Shown here: positions 29,290 through 37,938 of the stretch, in pieces | Layout: each line of letters starts with the position of its first letter | Numbering within the stretch: the stretch's first letter is position 1 | Source of the DNA: Ruminiclostridium herbifermentans | Lineage (GTDB): Bacteria; Bacillota; Clostridia; Acetivibrionales; DSM-1351 | Reading direction: 5' to 3' | Assembly: GCF_005473905.2 (NCBI RefSeq) | Contig: NZ_CP061336.1 | Location: forward strand, 744,001 to 808,000 | DNA: 64,000 nt | Notes under the pieces: model-generated | Told to the model about the DNA's origin: nothing | Seen by the model: the letters and a program-made list of their open reading frames with translations, nothing else | Databases searched by the model: none | Program-made: the position numbers and the translations under genes

Positions 29290-29665
29290 ATTTATGTTTA
29301 GGATGTTGCAGTTCAAATGGTTAATCCATTTAAGTTATTATAAGACTTGCGTAGTTGTACTAAAAAAATGTATAGCAATAAATCACGCAAAGATCAGATT
29401 TTATTTAACGATCAAGTGCTGCCGGATAATTTGAACATATTTCCATAAATTATAGAGATATAATATGATGTAAATCAAATTAACATATTTTTTGATGTAA
29501 ATAAAGCGTAATGAATCATTTCAGAAAGTGTTTTTCTTAAAAAGCAATGGTAAAAAATAATTAATTATAAACAAATTGGAATAAATGATATAATACTTAT
29601 AGAAAAAATCAAACAAGTATTTATTAGCATTAGATACTTTTTATATATGTTAGGTGGTGACGGTG
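29290..29665. other. Intergenic region
   Basis: About 375 AT-rich bases with no gene. The ribosome-binding site of the next gene (AGGTGG, 29652-29657) is at its end. Confidence 0.45.
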
Positions 29666-29860
29666 ATGCTAAAATGGGAATATAAAGTAATTGAGGCGGA
29701 ATGTAAAGGGCTTTTAGGAGGGCAAATTGATATACAAAACTTTAGTGACGACTTAAATATTCTTGGTAAAGATGGCTGGGAAGTTGCTTCAAGTTTTACA
29801 CTAAATATAGGACAAGGTACTACTAGAAAGGTGATTACCATTTTAAAACGTCCTTGCTAA
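29666..29860 (+). CDS. DUF4177-like small protein
   Basis: The 64-residue product begins MLKWEYKVIEAE and contains LNILGKDGWEVASSF, the pattern of the DUF4177 family (WEYKxxxx, then LNxxGxxGWE). Function unknown. Several GTG codons lie in frame upstream. ATG 29666 fits best with AGGTGG nine bases before. Transcribed alone, with a terminator at 30001-30036. Confidence 0.75.
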   Translation: MLKWEYKVIEAECKGLLGGQIDIQNFSDDLNILGKDGWEVASSFTLNIGQGTTRKVITILKRPC

Positions 29861-30425
29861 AGTATAAGAGTGGATACATACAGCTTATTATTACAATTTG
29901 CATGGGAAGACACTTTTGAAAGCTTCTTTTTAGAGTGGTTGATGCAAAATAATTAATCTCAACTAGAGATTCAAGGCAACAATAAATGCTCTGCTTAATT
30001 ACTGGTCATATCCTTAACAGGACTGACTAGTTTTTGTTTGTTTAAAAAATTGAATAAATTAAGTAAAGATATGATAACTGAAACTTCATTTATTCCACAT
30101 ATATATTTTTAATGGTATAATATAACTCGCGTTTAGTTTTGAATCGTAGAATTTTTTATGTTAATTGTTTTATGCTTTAAATTAATAACTAAATTTAGCA
30201 GATTAATATTAATGATGTTTAATCTTTTTAATTCAATTTTCGTATATAAGTCTATTTAGTGCGGGAGAATTATCAATCAATAGTTTTTTTACAAGAAAGA
30301 TAATTAAATTTTAAGCCATTATATTACTTTTCATTTGATAAAGTATTCCACACTGGCAATTATAAATGCGAAAGTTGTACTATTAATATAAAATTGCAAC
30401 TAAAAAATTAAATCGGAGAATTCAA
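29861..30425. other. Intergenic region before the PfkB-type kinase
   Basis: About 565 bases without a gene. Apart from the terminator at 30001-30036 I see nothing I can name. Confidence 0.45.
30001..30036 (+). terminator. Terminator, probably of the DUF4177-like gene
   Basis: ACTGGTCA pairs with TGACTAGT (one G-T pair), followed by TTTTTG. Confidence 0.65.
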
Positions 30426-31355
30426 ATGATTACAGTATTGTCATTAAGTCCAGCCATAGATAAAATTTATGTGATTGATAGTTTTCGTGCAGGAGAATTA
30501 TATAGGGTTAATAATTGTATACAATCAGCTGGCGGCAAGGGTATCAATGTTGCTAGGGTTTCTAGAATGCTGGAAGCAGAAGTAGCTGTACTAGGTTTCA
30601 AAGCGGGTAACACCGGTCAATGGTTGGAGGACAACATCCTTAAAACAGGGGCAAAGTCATATTTAATAGAAGTAGAAGGCCAATCAAGAACAAATAATAA
30701 TATTATAGATAAGGTAAATAATCGGGAAACAGAAATATTAGAAGAAGGACCCACAATAAGTGATTATTCTTGGCAAAGTTTTCTCGAAAGCTTTAATAAA
30801 AACATAAAACAAACAAAAGTACTTGTTTGCTCAGGAGGACTTCCAAAAGGTCTAGGAGCTGATACCTATGCCAATCTTATTGACGAGGCAAACAAACTAG
30901 GTATTAAAACAATTTTAGATGCTAGTGGAGATGTACTTAAACAAGGAATTAATGCTAAGCCCTATCTGATAAAACCAAACTTGAGAGAACTATCAACATA
31001 TTATAAGTCACATTTTACTACTGATTCTGAAATTCTGAAGGCTTGCAGGGAGATAATAAATATAGGTGTAAAGGTTGTTGTCACTTCATTAGGTGCAGAG
31101 GGTGCCCTGTTGGTGAGTGAGAACGCTGCATATAAAGCATATCCCGTTAATGTTAATGTGATAAATACCATAGGCTCTGGGGATTCAATGGTAGCAGGCA
31201 TCAGTACTGGCTTGGCAAAGGGACTGGGGCTTGAGGAATGCTTTAGGCTTGGCGTTGCATGTGCTTCATCAAATACCGAATTTCTTGAAATTGGTTTGAT
31301 AAATAATGAAAGAGTTGAACAATTAAGAAAAGACATTGTAATTGAAAGAATATAG
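30426..31355 (+). CDS. PfkB-family sugar-phosphate kinase (1-phosphofructokinase type)
   Basis: ATP-dependent kinase of the 1-phosphofructokinase/tagatose-6-phosphate kinase subgroup. The N terminus has LSPAIDKIY. GGKGINVARV marks the sugar-binding region, and GSGDSMVAGI (about 254-263) holds the catalytic aspartate and anion hole. At 309 residues it matches the family. No fructose PTS gene or FruR-type regulator is adjacent, so the substrate is uncertain. A tex gene starts 39 bases downstream and may be cotranscribed. Confidence 0.87.
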   Translation: MITVLSLSPAIDKIYVIDSFRAGELYRVNNCIQSAGGKGINVARVSRMLEAEVAVLGFKAGNTGQWLEDNILKTGAKSYLIEVEGQSRTNNNIIDKVNNRETEILEEGPTISDYSWQSFLESFNKNIKQTKVLVCSGGLPKGLGADTYANLIDEANKLGIKTILDASGDVLKQGINAKPYLIKPNLRELSTYYKSHFTTDSEILKACREIINIGVKVVVTSLGAEGALLVSENAAYKAYPVNVNVINTIGSGDSMVAGISTGLAKGLGLEECFRLGVACASSNTEFLEIGLINNERVEQLRKDIVIERI

Positions 31356-31394
31356 TTTTACTATTTTATGCTAGAACTCAGTATGGAGGTTATT

Positions 31395-33548
31395 ATGAAT
31401 ATTATTGAACAATTGGTTAAGGAATTTAATTTAAAGCCTTCTCAAGTACAAAACACTGTTAATTTAATTGACGAAGGAAATACAATACCCTTTATAGCTC
31501 GTTACAGAAAGGAAGTAACAGGCGAATTAAATGACCAAGTGCTTAGAGAATTATACGAACGCTTAGTGTACTTGAGAAACCTAAATGAAAGGCGAGAGGA
31601 TGTTAAAAGACTGATAGATGGGCAGGGCAAGCTTACAGAAGAAATTAGCAAGGCATTAGATAAAGCAGTTACGCTTCAGGAGATTGAAGATCTTTACAGA
31701 CCATATAAGGTTAAAAGAAAGACTCGCGCATCAATTGCAAAAGAGAAGGGTTTAGAGCCTTTAGCATCAATTATTTATGCTCAGATGCCATCACGAACTA
31801 CAGTTGAGGAATTAGCTTCACAATATATTGATGCGGAAAAGGGCGTAAATACTGTAGAAGAAGCAATAGCAGGTGCAATGGATATAATAGCAGAGGAAAT
31901 TTCTGATAATGCAGAGTACCGAAAAGCTTTGAGGGAAATTATTTTTAGAGAGGGTTTAATAATCTCCACTGCTAAAAAAGAAAAGGATTCTGTTTACAGA
32001 ATGTACTATGATTTTAAAGAGCCTGTTTCTAAAATAGCAAATCATAGAGTTTTGGCTATAAATAGAGGTGAAAAGGAAGAGTTTCTGCAAGTAAAAATAG
32101 ATGTTGATAACTCTAAATGTCTGCTGTATCTTAAAGGGAAATCAATACGAAATACTAATGCTGATATGGGAAGATATGTTGAACTTGCAATTGAAGACTC
32201 CTATTCTAGATTGATTTTTCCATCACTAGAAAGAGACATTAGAAATAAATTAACTGAAGTTGCACAGGAACAGGCAATTAAGGTATTTTCAGAAAATCTC
32301 AGAAATCTTCTTCTCCAGCCCCCAGTTAAAGATAGAGTTGTATTGGGATTAGATCCTGCTTACAGGACAGGCTGTAAGATTGCTGTTGTTGATGAAACTG
32401 GAAAGGTACTTGAAACTACTGTAATTTATCCTACGCCACCACAAAATAAAGTGGAGGAAGCAAAGGTTAAACTAAAAAATTTAATTGAAAAACATAATGT
32501 AGATATTATCTCCATCGGAAATGGTACAGCTTCAAAAGAATCAGAAATGTTTGTCGCTGAACTATTAAGAGAGATAGATAGAAAGGTTTATTACATGGTT
32601 GTTAGTGAGGCAGGTGCTTCTGTATATTCTGCTTCAAAGCTTGGAGCAGAAGAGTTTCCAGACTTCGACGTGGCTCTTCGTAGTGCTGTTTCAATTGCAA
32701 GAAGACTTCAGGATCCGCTGGCAGAATTAGTAAAGATTGACCCTAAGGCTATTGGTGTAGGACAGTATCAGCATGATATGAATCAAAAAAGGTTGGATGA
32801 ATCTTTAGGTGGCGTGGTAGAGGCTTGTGTAAATAATGTTGGGGTTGATTTGAATACTGCTTCTGCGTCTTTATTATCATATGTTTCAGGTGTTTCAGCT
32901 GCTATTGCAAAGAACGTTGTAGAGTATAGAGAACAAAATGGCAAATTCAAAAACAGAAATGAAATTAAAAAGGTTAAAAAGCTTGGTGACAAAACCTTTG
33001 AGCAATGTGCTGGTTTCCTTAGAATAGCTGATGGTGATAATATACTTGATAATACCTCTGTCCATCCTGAATCTTATAAAGCTGCGAAAATGCTTTTAGA
33101 AAAAATGGGTTATGAATTATCTGATGTTAAGCTTAAAAAGCTGAATGGATTGGATAAAAAGGTTGAGCAATATGGAATAGACAAGGTTGCAGAAGAACTT
33201 GAAGTTGGAGTGCCAACATTAAGAGACATTGTTAATGAGTTATTAAAGCCTGGAAGAGATCCAAGAGACGAACTGCCAAAGCCTGTACTCAGGACAGATG
33301 TACTTGGCATGGAGGATTTAAGACCTGGAATGGTACTTACGGGAACGGTCAGAAATGTTGCTGACTTTGGTGCTTTTGTTGATATCGGTGTACATCAAGA
33401 TGGGCTTGTGCATATTTCACAGCTTGCAGACAAGTTTGTAAAGAATCCAATGGGGATAGTGTCTGTAGGCGATATTGTCAAAGTTAGAGTTCTAGAGGTA
33501 GATGTTGATAGAAAGAGGATTTCGCTGAGTATGAGGGAGGTTAACTAG
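31395..33548 (+). CDS. tex: Tex, RNA-binding transcription accessory protein
   Basis: A 717-residue nucleic-acid-binding protein related to eukaryotic Spt6. The N-terminal helical region (IPFIARYRKEVTGELND) is typical. A YqgF/RNaseH-like core with LGLDPAYRTGCK follows, then a helix-hairpin-helix region (LNTASASLLSYVSGVSA). The C-terminal S1 domain (about 640-715) opens GMVLTGTVRNVADFGAFVDI. The start at ATG 31395 follows GGAGGT; the upstream in-frame ATG codons are not well served. Confidence 0.95.
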   Translation: MNIIEQLVKEFNLKPSQVQNTVNLIDEGNTIPFIARYRKEVTGELNDQVLRELYERLVYLRNLNERREDVKRLIDGQGKLTEEISKALDKAVTLQEIEDLYRPYKVKRKTRASIAKEKGLEPLASIIYAQMPSRTTVEELASQYIDAEKGVNTVEEAIAGAMDIIAEEISDNAEYRKALREIIFREGLIISTAKKEKDSVYRMYYDFKEPVSKIANHRVLAINRGEKEEFLQVKIDVDNSKCLLYLKGKSIRNTNADMGRYVELAIEDSYSRLIFPSLERDIRNKLTEVAQEQAIKVFSENLRNLLLQPPVKDRVVLGLDPAYRTGCKIAVVDETGKVLETTVIYPTPPQNKVEEAKVKLKNLIEKHNVDIISIGNGTASKESEMFVAELLREIDRKVYYMVVSEAGASVYSASKLGAEEFPDFDVALRSAVSIARRLQDPLAELVKIDPKAIGVGQYQHDMNQKRLDESLGGVVEACVNNVGVDLNTASASLLSYVSGVSAAIAKNVVEYREQNGKFKNRNEIKKVKKLGDKTFEQCAGFLRIADGDNILDNTSVHPESYKAAKMLLEKMGYELSDVKLKKLNGLDKKVEQYGIDKVAEELEVGVPTLRDIVNELLKPGRDPRDELPKPVLRTDVLGMEDLRPGMVLTGTVRNVADFGAFVDIGVHQDGLVHISQLADKFVKNPMGIVSVGDIVKVRVLEVDVDRKRISLSMREVN

Positions 33549-33754
33549 AGGGGAAAAACCAATAAAATTTATTTGAGATTTTTTCAAAGTATGATAATAT
33601 GTTATATTGTTATGTGTTAAAATATTATATTATATCTATCTATAATTTTTTAAAAGCAAAATGATTTATATACAGTTATAATGAAAAATATAATGAAAAA
33701 CAAAGAATTAAAATGTGGTATGAACATTTTTGTGTAAAAGAAAGAAGGGAAGCA

Positions 33755-34642
33755 ATGGAAACGCTGAACAATGCTGTTCGTTTATTAACTAAAAGGCCAT
33801 CAATACTTGTATTGACTATATTACTCAGTATAATTATAAGTATTGTTGAGAACCTTTTTATAACGTTATTTTACGGGGTTTCAATGTTTAAAACAGGAAG
33901 TCCTTTTGATGCTTACATTAACATAATTCATTTTTTGGTTAACACAATGCTTGTACCACAAACAGCAGTAAAAGTAATTCTTATTTTGATTATACTTGTC
34001 GTAGCTTTTGCGTTGATTTTTGGACTTTTATTTTCTGGATATTTCAATATTTTAAATAATGGAGTGCAAGGTAAGACAAAAAAAGAGGGCAGTGAATTTA
34101 TCGCAGGAGTTAAAAAGTACTTCTTTAGAATGATTTCATTGAACCTATGGACATTAAGTCTCGGCATATTATTTTTAATTTACCTTTTCATTGCATTTAT
34201 TCCTGCTGCAATATTTATAGACAGTGCTTTTAGTGGCGCGATAAATATATTTGCAGGCATTTTACTTTTTATTATTACTATATTAGTATTGTTTTTTAGC
34301 TATGCTTTTTTCAGGCAATACTTAGTATTTTGGTATCCATCAGCTATGATATATGACAAAAATCATTTTAAAATAGCTAAAAAGATATCAGATAAAAACT
34401 TTTGGCCATTATTATCAAAATTAATTATTTTTGACATTGCTGCGGTAGTATTTGATTCGGTTTACATAATAGCTAATTTTTCTTTGGCTAATGCACAGGT
34501 TGTCTCTGGGGCTACAAGTAACCTATTGCTTATAATAAATATTGTTTATAAGACTGTTTATATTGCACTGTTAGTATGCTTTGTATTCTCGTCTTTCAAT
34601 AAGTACAATAAAAACTTAAATAAAATAGCTGCTGAAGATTAA
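33755..34642 (+). CDS. Polytopic membrane protein of unknown function
   Basis: A 295-residue protein with about six predicted transmembrane segments and a short cytoplasmic-like N terminus (METLNNAVRLLTKRPS). The layout is common among clostridial membrane proteins of uncharacterised DUF type. No motif permits a function. The start at 33755 has AAGGGAAG upstream; the frame opens at 33713. Its stop codon overlaps the stop of the convergent gene at 34639. Confidence 0.75.
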   Translation: METLNNAVRLLTKRPSILVLTILLSIIISIVENLFITLFYGVSMFKTGSPFDAYINIIHFLVNTMLVPQTAVKVILILIILVVAFALIFGLLFSGYFNILNNGVQGKTKKEGSEFIAGVKKYFFRMISLNLWTLSLGILFLIYLFIAFIPAAIFIDSAFSGAINIFAGILLFIITILVLFFSYAFFRQYLVFWYPSAMIYDKNHFKIAKKISDKNFWPLLSKLIIFDIAAVVFDSVYIIANFSLANAQVVSGATSNLLLIINIVYKTVYIALLVCFVFSSFNKYNKNLNKIAAED

Positions 34643-35040
34643 AAAATATCTAATAACAGATAAGCAAGAATAATTAATAAAATTTCATCTTCAATTTTAT
34701 CTGTTAATAGTAGTAAGATGAGACCTACTAAAATTAAGTCATCTAAATAAATATCGTGTCCCAAAATGTTAAACAGTGCCTTTTCAGACCTTTCAGTTCT
34801 ATCACCCGAACCAAATAACGATGTGAGAAAACCGAATGCAGGGGGATTCTTTTTTTCTCTGTTAATCGGTACTTCAGCGGGTGGCAAAGCATGCTCATCA
34901 GATATGGGCGTGTCTAAATTAGGCATATTCAAATTGTGATCCTTTGAATGAGGCTCACTTTTTCTATACTTTCTTGATTTTGGTGTATGCTTGCTATAAA
35001 CCATACTTATATCCATGCTTAGTATTTGATTTAAATACAT
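34639..35040 (-). CDS. Small protein with C-terminal transmembrane segment, unknown function
   Basis: The 133-residue product has a Lys/Ser/Pro-rich hydrophilic N-terminal half and a C-terminal hydrophobic stretch (about residues 98-133: DDLILVGLILLLL, then LLIILAYLLLDIF). The start is uncertain: methionines at residues 1, 9 and 13 are all possible and none has a clear ribosome-binding site. Same strand as the next three small genes. Not recognised. Confidence 0.6.
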   Translation of the reverse strand: MYLNQILSMDISMVYSKHTPKSRKYRKSEPHSKDHNLNMPNLDTPISDEHALPPAEVPINREKKNPPAFGFLTSLFGSGDRTERSEKALFNILGHDIYLDDLILVGLILLLLTDKIEDEILLIILAYLLLDIF

Positions 35041-35103
35041 TATCTACTAGCATGGACTCGGTCCCCCTTTTTTATTTTTTTTCAGTTGTTTCCTCTGATA
35101 ATC

Positions 35104-35532
35104 TTATCGCTCATCAGAATCATCAAATAGTCTTGTTAAATTACCCATTTGCATAAGCTTCATACACTTTTTAAGTTTTTTCTGTCTGTTTTTGTTTAAG
35201 TAAGGATTAAGTGCATTTAAAAGATTTACTTTTGGGTCATTAGGCGAAAGTGCGTTCATAGCCTTTTTAACTTTTCTTGTTAATTCATCTGCTTGGTCTG
35301 TTTCTTTATTAGTTTCTCTACTGGTTTCTTTATTGTTTTCTTTATTATTTGACTGCTCAGCTTCATTAGAAGTGCCAGAATCATCTTCTGAGGGGCTTTC
35401 TTCATTTGTACTGCTACTAGACATAAGCATGTTTAGTAAGCCCTTAACATTTTCAGGGATATTTGCATTTGAGTTTTGTCCCCCTAGCATTTCTGCTATT
35501 TGTTTAAACTTCTCGCCAATGTCGTCACTCAT
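35104..35532 (-). CDS. Hydrophilic low-complexity protein, unknown function
   Basis: The 142-residue product has an N-terminal helix (MSDDIGEKFKQIAEMLGG), a Ser/Glu/Asn-rich low-complexity middle (about 40-80) and a basic helical C terminus (LNKNRQKKLKKCMKLMQMGN). RBS GGGAGG precedes the start. Not recognised. Clostridial proteins of this shape often sit beside spore or surface genes, but nothing here proves that. Confidence 0.65.
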   Translation of the reverse strand: MSDDIGEKFKQIAEMLGGQNSNANIPENVKGLLNMLMSSSSTNEESPSEDDSGTSNEAEQSNNKENNKETSRETNKETDQADELTRKVKKAMNALSPNDPKVNLLNALNPYLNKNRQKKLKKCMKLMQMGNLTRLFDDSDER

Positions 35533-35661
35533 TCAAATACCCTCCCAATTACAAGTTTATACTAATTTGCTTTTAAAAATGTGGTATCAGTTTTTTTAAT
35601 AGCCGCATCTGGGCGACTATATGTAGTACGTAAACTCCGCTTCCTTATATCTGAAATAGTA

Positions 35662-35973
35662 TTACTTGGATTTCAAAAAATCATTTACTTTTTTCATTAT
35701 GGCATCGCTGTCTTTTCCAAGCATCTTTTCTAATTTATCTAAATCTTCTTTAGTTATTTTCTTTTTTAATTCATCTTTATCTATATTTTTGATTTTATCT
35801 TCATCTAGTTCATTAATTTTTTTCATTATTTCGTCTTTGTCAATTTTAGATATTTTCTTTTGGATTTCTTCTGGACTTTCTTTTTTTAGCATTTCAAGGG
35901 CTTTATTTATTTTTGACTGAACCTTTTTATCTGCCATCATTTCTTGCAACTTTTTACTTAATGAATCTCCCAT
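35662..35973 (-). CDS. Lysine-rich helical protein, unknown function
   Basis: The 103-residue protein is very rich in Lys, Asp and Glu, with a heptad-like pattern suggesting a coiled coil throughout. It opens MGDSLSKKLQEMMADKKVQ and repeats variants of IDKDEIMKKINELDEDK. RBS GGGGAGG is strong. No Cys and no membrane segment. Not recognised. Confidence 0.65.
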   Translation of the reverse strand: MGDSLSKKLQEMMADKKVQSKINKALEMLKKESPEEIQKKISKIDKDEIMKKINELDEDKIKNIDKDELKKKITKEDLDKLEKMLGKDSDAIMKKVNDFLKSK

Positions 35974-36293
35974 ATAATCCTCCCCTCACCGAAATTCGGA
36001 ACAAATTTGGTTAAATACTTATTGGAGAACTCCGCTTTACGGAGTTGAGTGTTTTTAACACTTTTATTCACCTTTTAGTTTACTGCACCCACAAGACAGA
36101 ACAACTTATGTTTTTTGGTGCTCGAAAAAGCACCATATTAGTACAAAAATAATTTTCGAGCTAGTAACAGTTTATGCCAAGTGGTATGCATAATATGTAC
36201 AAACTACACTTCTTAATTTGAAATAGAAGCTTGGATATATAACCCAAGCTTCTATTAAGTACTTTTGGCCTTTTAATAGGCGCTTGCATTAAA
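35974..36293. other. Intergenic region with two hairpins
   Basis: About 320 bases without a gene. A GC-rich hairpin AACTCCG/CGGAGTT lies at 36029-36046, followed on the plus strand by GTTTTT. The other hairpin is the terminator at 36224-36254. Confidence 0.5.
36224..36254 (-). terminator. Terminator of the Cys-rich membrane protein gene
   Basis: TAGAAGCTTGG (36224-36234) pairs with CCAAGCTTCTA (36244-36254), downstream of the minus-strand gene that ends at 36294. Confidence 0.65.
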
Positions 36294-36506
36294 TTAATCG
36301 CAGCAGCCATCTTCTCTGCAGCAGCAAAGGTAAACTAACAATAGTATAATTGCAAGCCAAATTAACCAATCGCAATCATTAAATAAGTCTGATAAGCAAC
36401 CAGAACTACTACCATTGCAGCAGCAGAAGAAAATTATTGCTAATATAATTAGCCATTCGCATCCAATGCCGCCGTCACAACTTTTACTTCCACCAAAACA
36501 TCCCAT
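36294..36506 (-). CDS. Cysteine-rich small membrane protein
   Basis: Seventy residues with 12 cysteines, including two CCC runs, around two hydrophobic segments (EWLIILAIIFF and DWLIWLAIILLLVYL). The N terminus is glycine- and cysteine-rich. RBS GGAGGT lies 5-6 bases upstream. Composition resembles small hydrophobic Cys-rich spore-coat or membrane peptides of Bacilli and Clostridia, which is an analogy only. Confidence 0.65.
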   Translation of the reverse strand: MGCFGGSKSCDGGIGCEWLIILAIIFFCCCNGSSSGCLSDLFNDCDWLIWLAIILLLVYLCCCREDGCCD

Positions 36507-36891
36507 AACTTTACCTCCAATAAATAATTAAGATATTGCATAATATGTTATTTCAATAAAAGTTGTTACATTAATAAAACATATTTTGAAAATAATAAAA
36601 ATTAGTATATTATATTAGTAGATTAATGAACTCTATCAGACTAATCAAAAAAATTAGAGATAAATAGTAATTGATATTTAGTAATTAGTTATCCCATTTA
36701 TATAAGCTGTACTTGCGTATAGGTAATAAGCCTAAGTACTTTACCTGCGACTTAGTTCTAAATAAATTAGGACAGAGGATAAGTTAGTTTGGATGAATAT
36801 TATTAATGAGTTTGCTCTAACTTTTTACTAAGTAGAGTAAATAGAATAAAAAAATTATAATGAAATAAATTTTATTAGGGGGAGAAAAATT
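36507..36891. other. Intergenic region carrying a half-copy of the long inverted repeat
   Basis: About 385 AT-rich bases. Positions 36691-36775 resemble the right arm of the 28640-28972 element. No gene seen. Confidence 0.6.
36691..36775. repeat. Related half-arm of the 28640-28972 inverted-repeat element
   Basis: ATCCCATTTATATAAG is shared exactly with 28890-28905. The following bases continue with the same spacing (TTGCGTA, ATAAGC, CTGCGACTTAG, AAATTAG versus CGCGTA, ATAAGC, CTGCAAACTAAG, AATTTAG). No complementary left arm lies nearby. Confidence 0.7.
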
Positions 36892-37764
36892 ATGTTTGAT
36901 GTAATAATAATCGGCAAGGGTCCTGCTGGTATTTCTGCTTCACTTTATACTGTAAGAGCAGGCTTAAGGACACTAATAATAGGTCAAGACAAGAGTTCCT
37001 TAAGTAAAGCTGATAGAATAGAAAATTACTATGGATTTGCTGAACCAGTTTCAGGAAAATATCTTTTAGAACAGGGAGAAAAACAGGCAAAGAGACTAGG
37101 CGTTAAGTTTGATGATAATGAAGTAATTGCCATTGAAAAGGGTGAATTTTTTGAAATTTATACCACTAGAGAAAATTATTCATGTAAATCGGTTTTATTG
37201 GCTACTGGACAGCAAACTGTGAAATTGAAAATTGATAGATTAAATGAATTTGAAGGTAAAGGTGTTAGCTATTGTACAACTTGTGATGGATTTTTTTACA
37301 GAGGACTCAAGGTTGGACTGGTAGGTTATAAGGATTATGTAATTCATGAAGCTATGGAGTTAGAGCCTCTTACCAAAAATATTACTATTTTTACAAATGG
37401 AAATGAATTAGAACTGTCAGATAAGTTCAGTAAGCTTGCTTCAAAATTTAGTGTAAACAAAAACGTGATTAAAGGTATTGATGGAAAGGATGTTATTGAA
37501 AGTATAATTTTTGAAGATGGAACAAAAGAAACTATTGATGGGTTATTTATTGCCTTTGAATCAGCTTCAAGTATAGATTTTGCCAGGAAGCTTGGTGTAA
37601 TAACACAAAAGAACTCAGTAGTGGTTGATGAAAATCAAATGACTAACCTAAAAGGATTATTTGCTGCAGGTGATTGTACAGAAGGACTTAAGCAAATTTC
37701 AACTGCAGTTGGTCAGGGTGCTGTAGCAGGTAAGCAGATGATTTCATATGTAAGAGGTTTATAA
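36892..37764 (+). CDS. Thioredoxin reductase-like flavoprotein, probably NADPH-independent (FFTR-like)
   Basis: Reduces thioredoxin-like partners through FAD and a redox disulfide. The 290 residues show an FAD-binding GKGPAG (8-13), CTTC (Cys128, Cys131) followed by DGFF as in thioredoxin reductases, and the C-terminal AGDCTEG. In the second nucleotide-binding domain the NADPH motif GGGxSA is absent; the segment reads VGLVGYKDYVIHEA (141-154). This loss is the hallmark of clostridial ferredoxin-dependent flavin thioredoxin reductases. The electron donor would then be ferredoxin, an inference. RBS GGGGGAG is well placed. Transcribed alone. Confidence 0.85.
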   Translation: MFDVIIIGKGPAGISASLYTVRAGLRTLIIGQDKSSLSKADRIENYYGFAEPVSGKYLLEQGEKQAKRLGVKFDDNEVIAIEKGEFFEIYTTRENYSCKSVLLATGQQTVKLKIDRLNEFEGKGVSYCTTCDGFFYRGLKVGLVGYKDYVIHEAMELEPLTKNITIFTNGNELELSDKFSKLASKFSVNKNVIKGIDGKDVIESIIFEDGTKETIDGLFIAFESASSIDFARKLGVITQKNSVVVDENQMTNLKGLFAAGDCTEGLKQISTAVGQGAVAGKQMISYVRGL

Positions 37765-37938
37765 GCAGGAATATTGCTAATATGTATATTGGAGTATTTA
37801 TTAAACTTTATTTTATTAAATACCTTTCGGAAATACTGCAAAATCCTTAAATATATTGCCATAGCTTGAAAAAATTTACAATCAGTGATAAAATATGACT
37901 ACTAGAAAAAAGCTGATGCAAAATTTAGGAGATATAGT

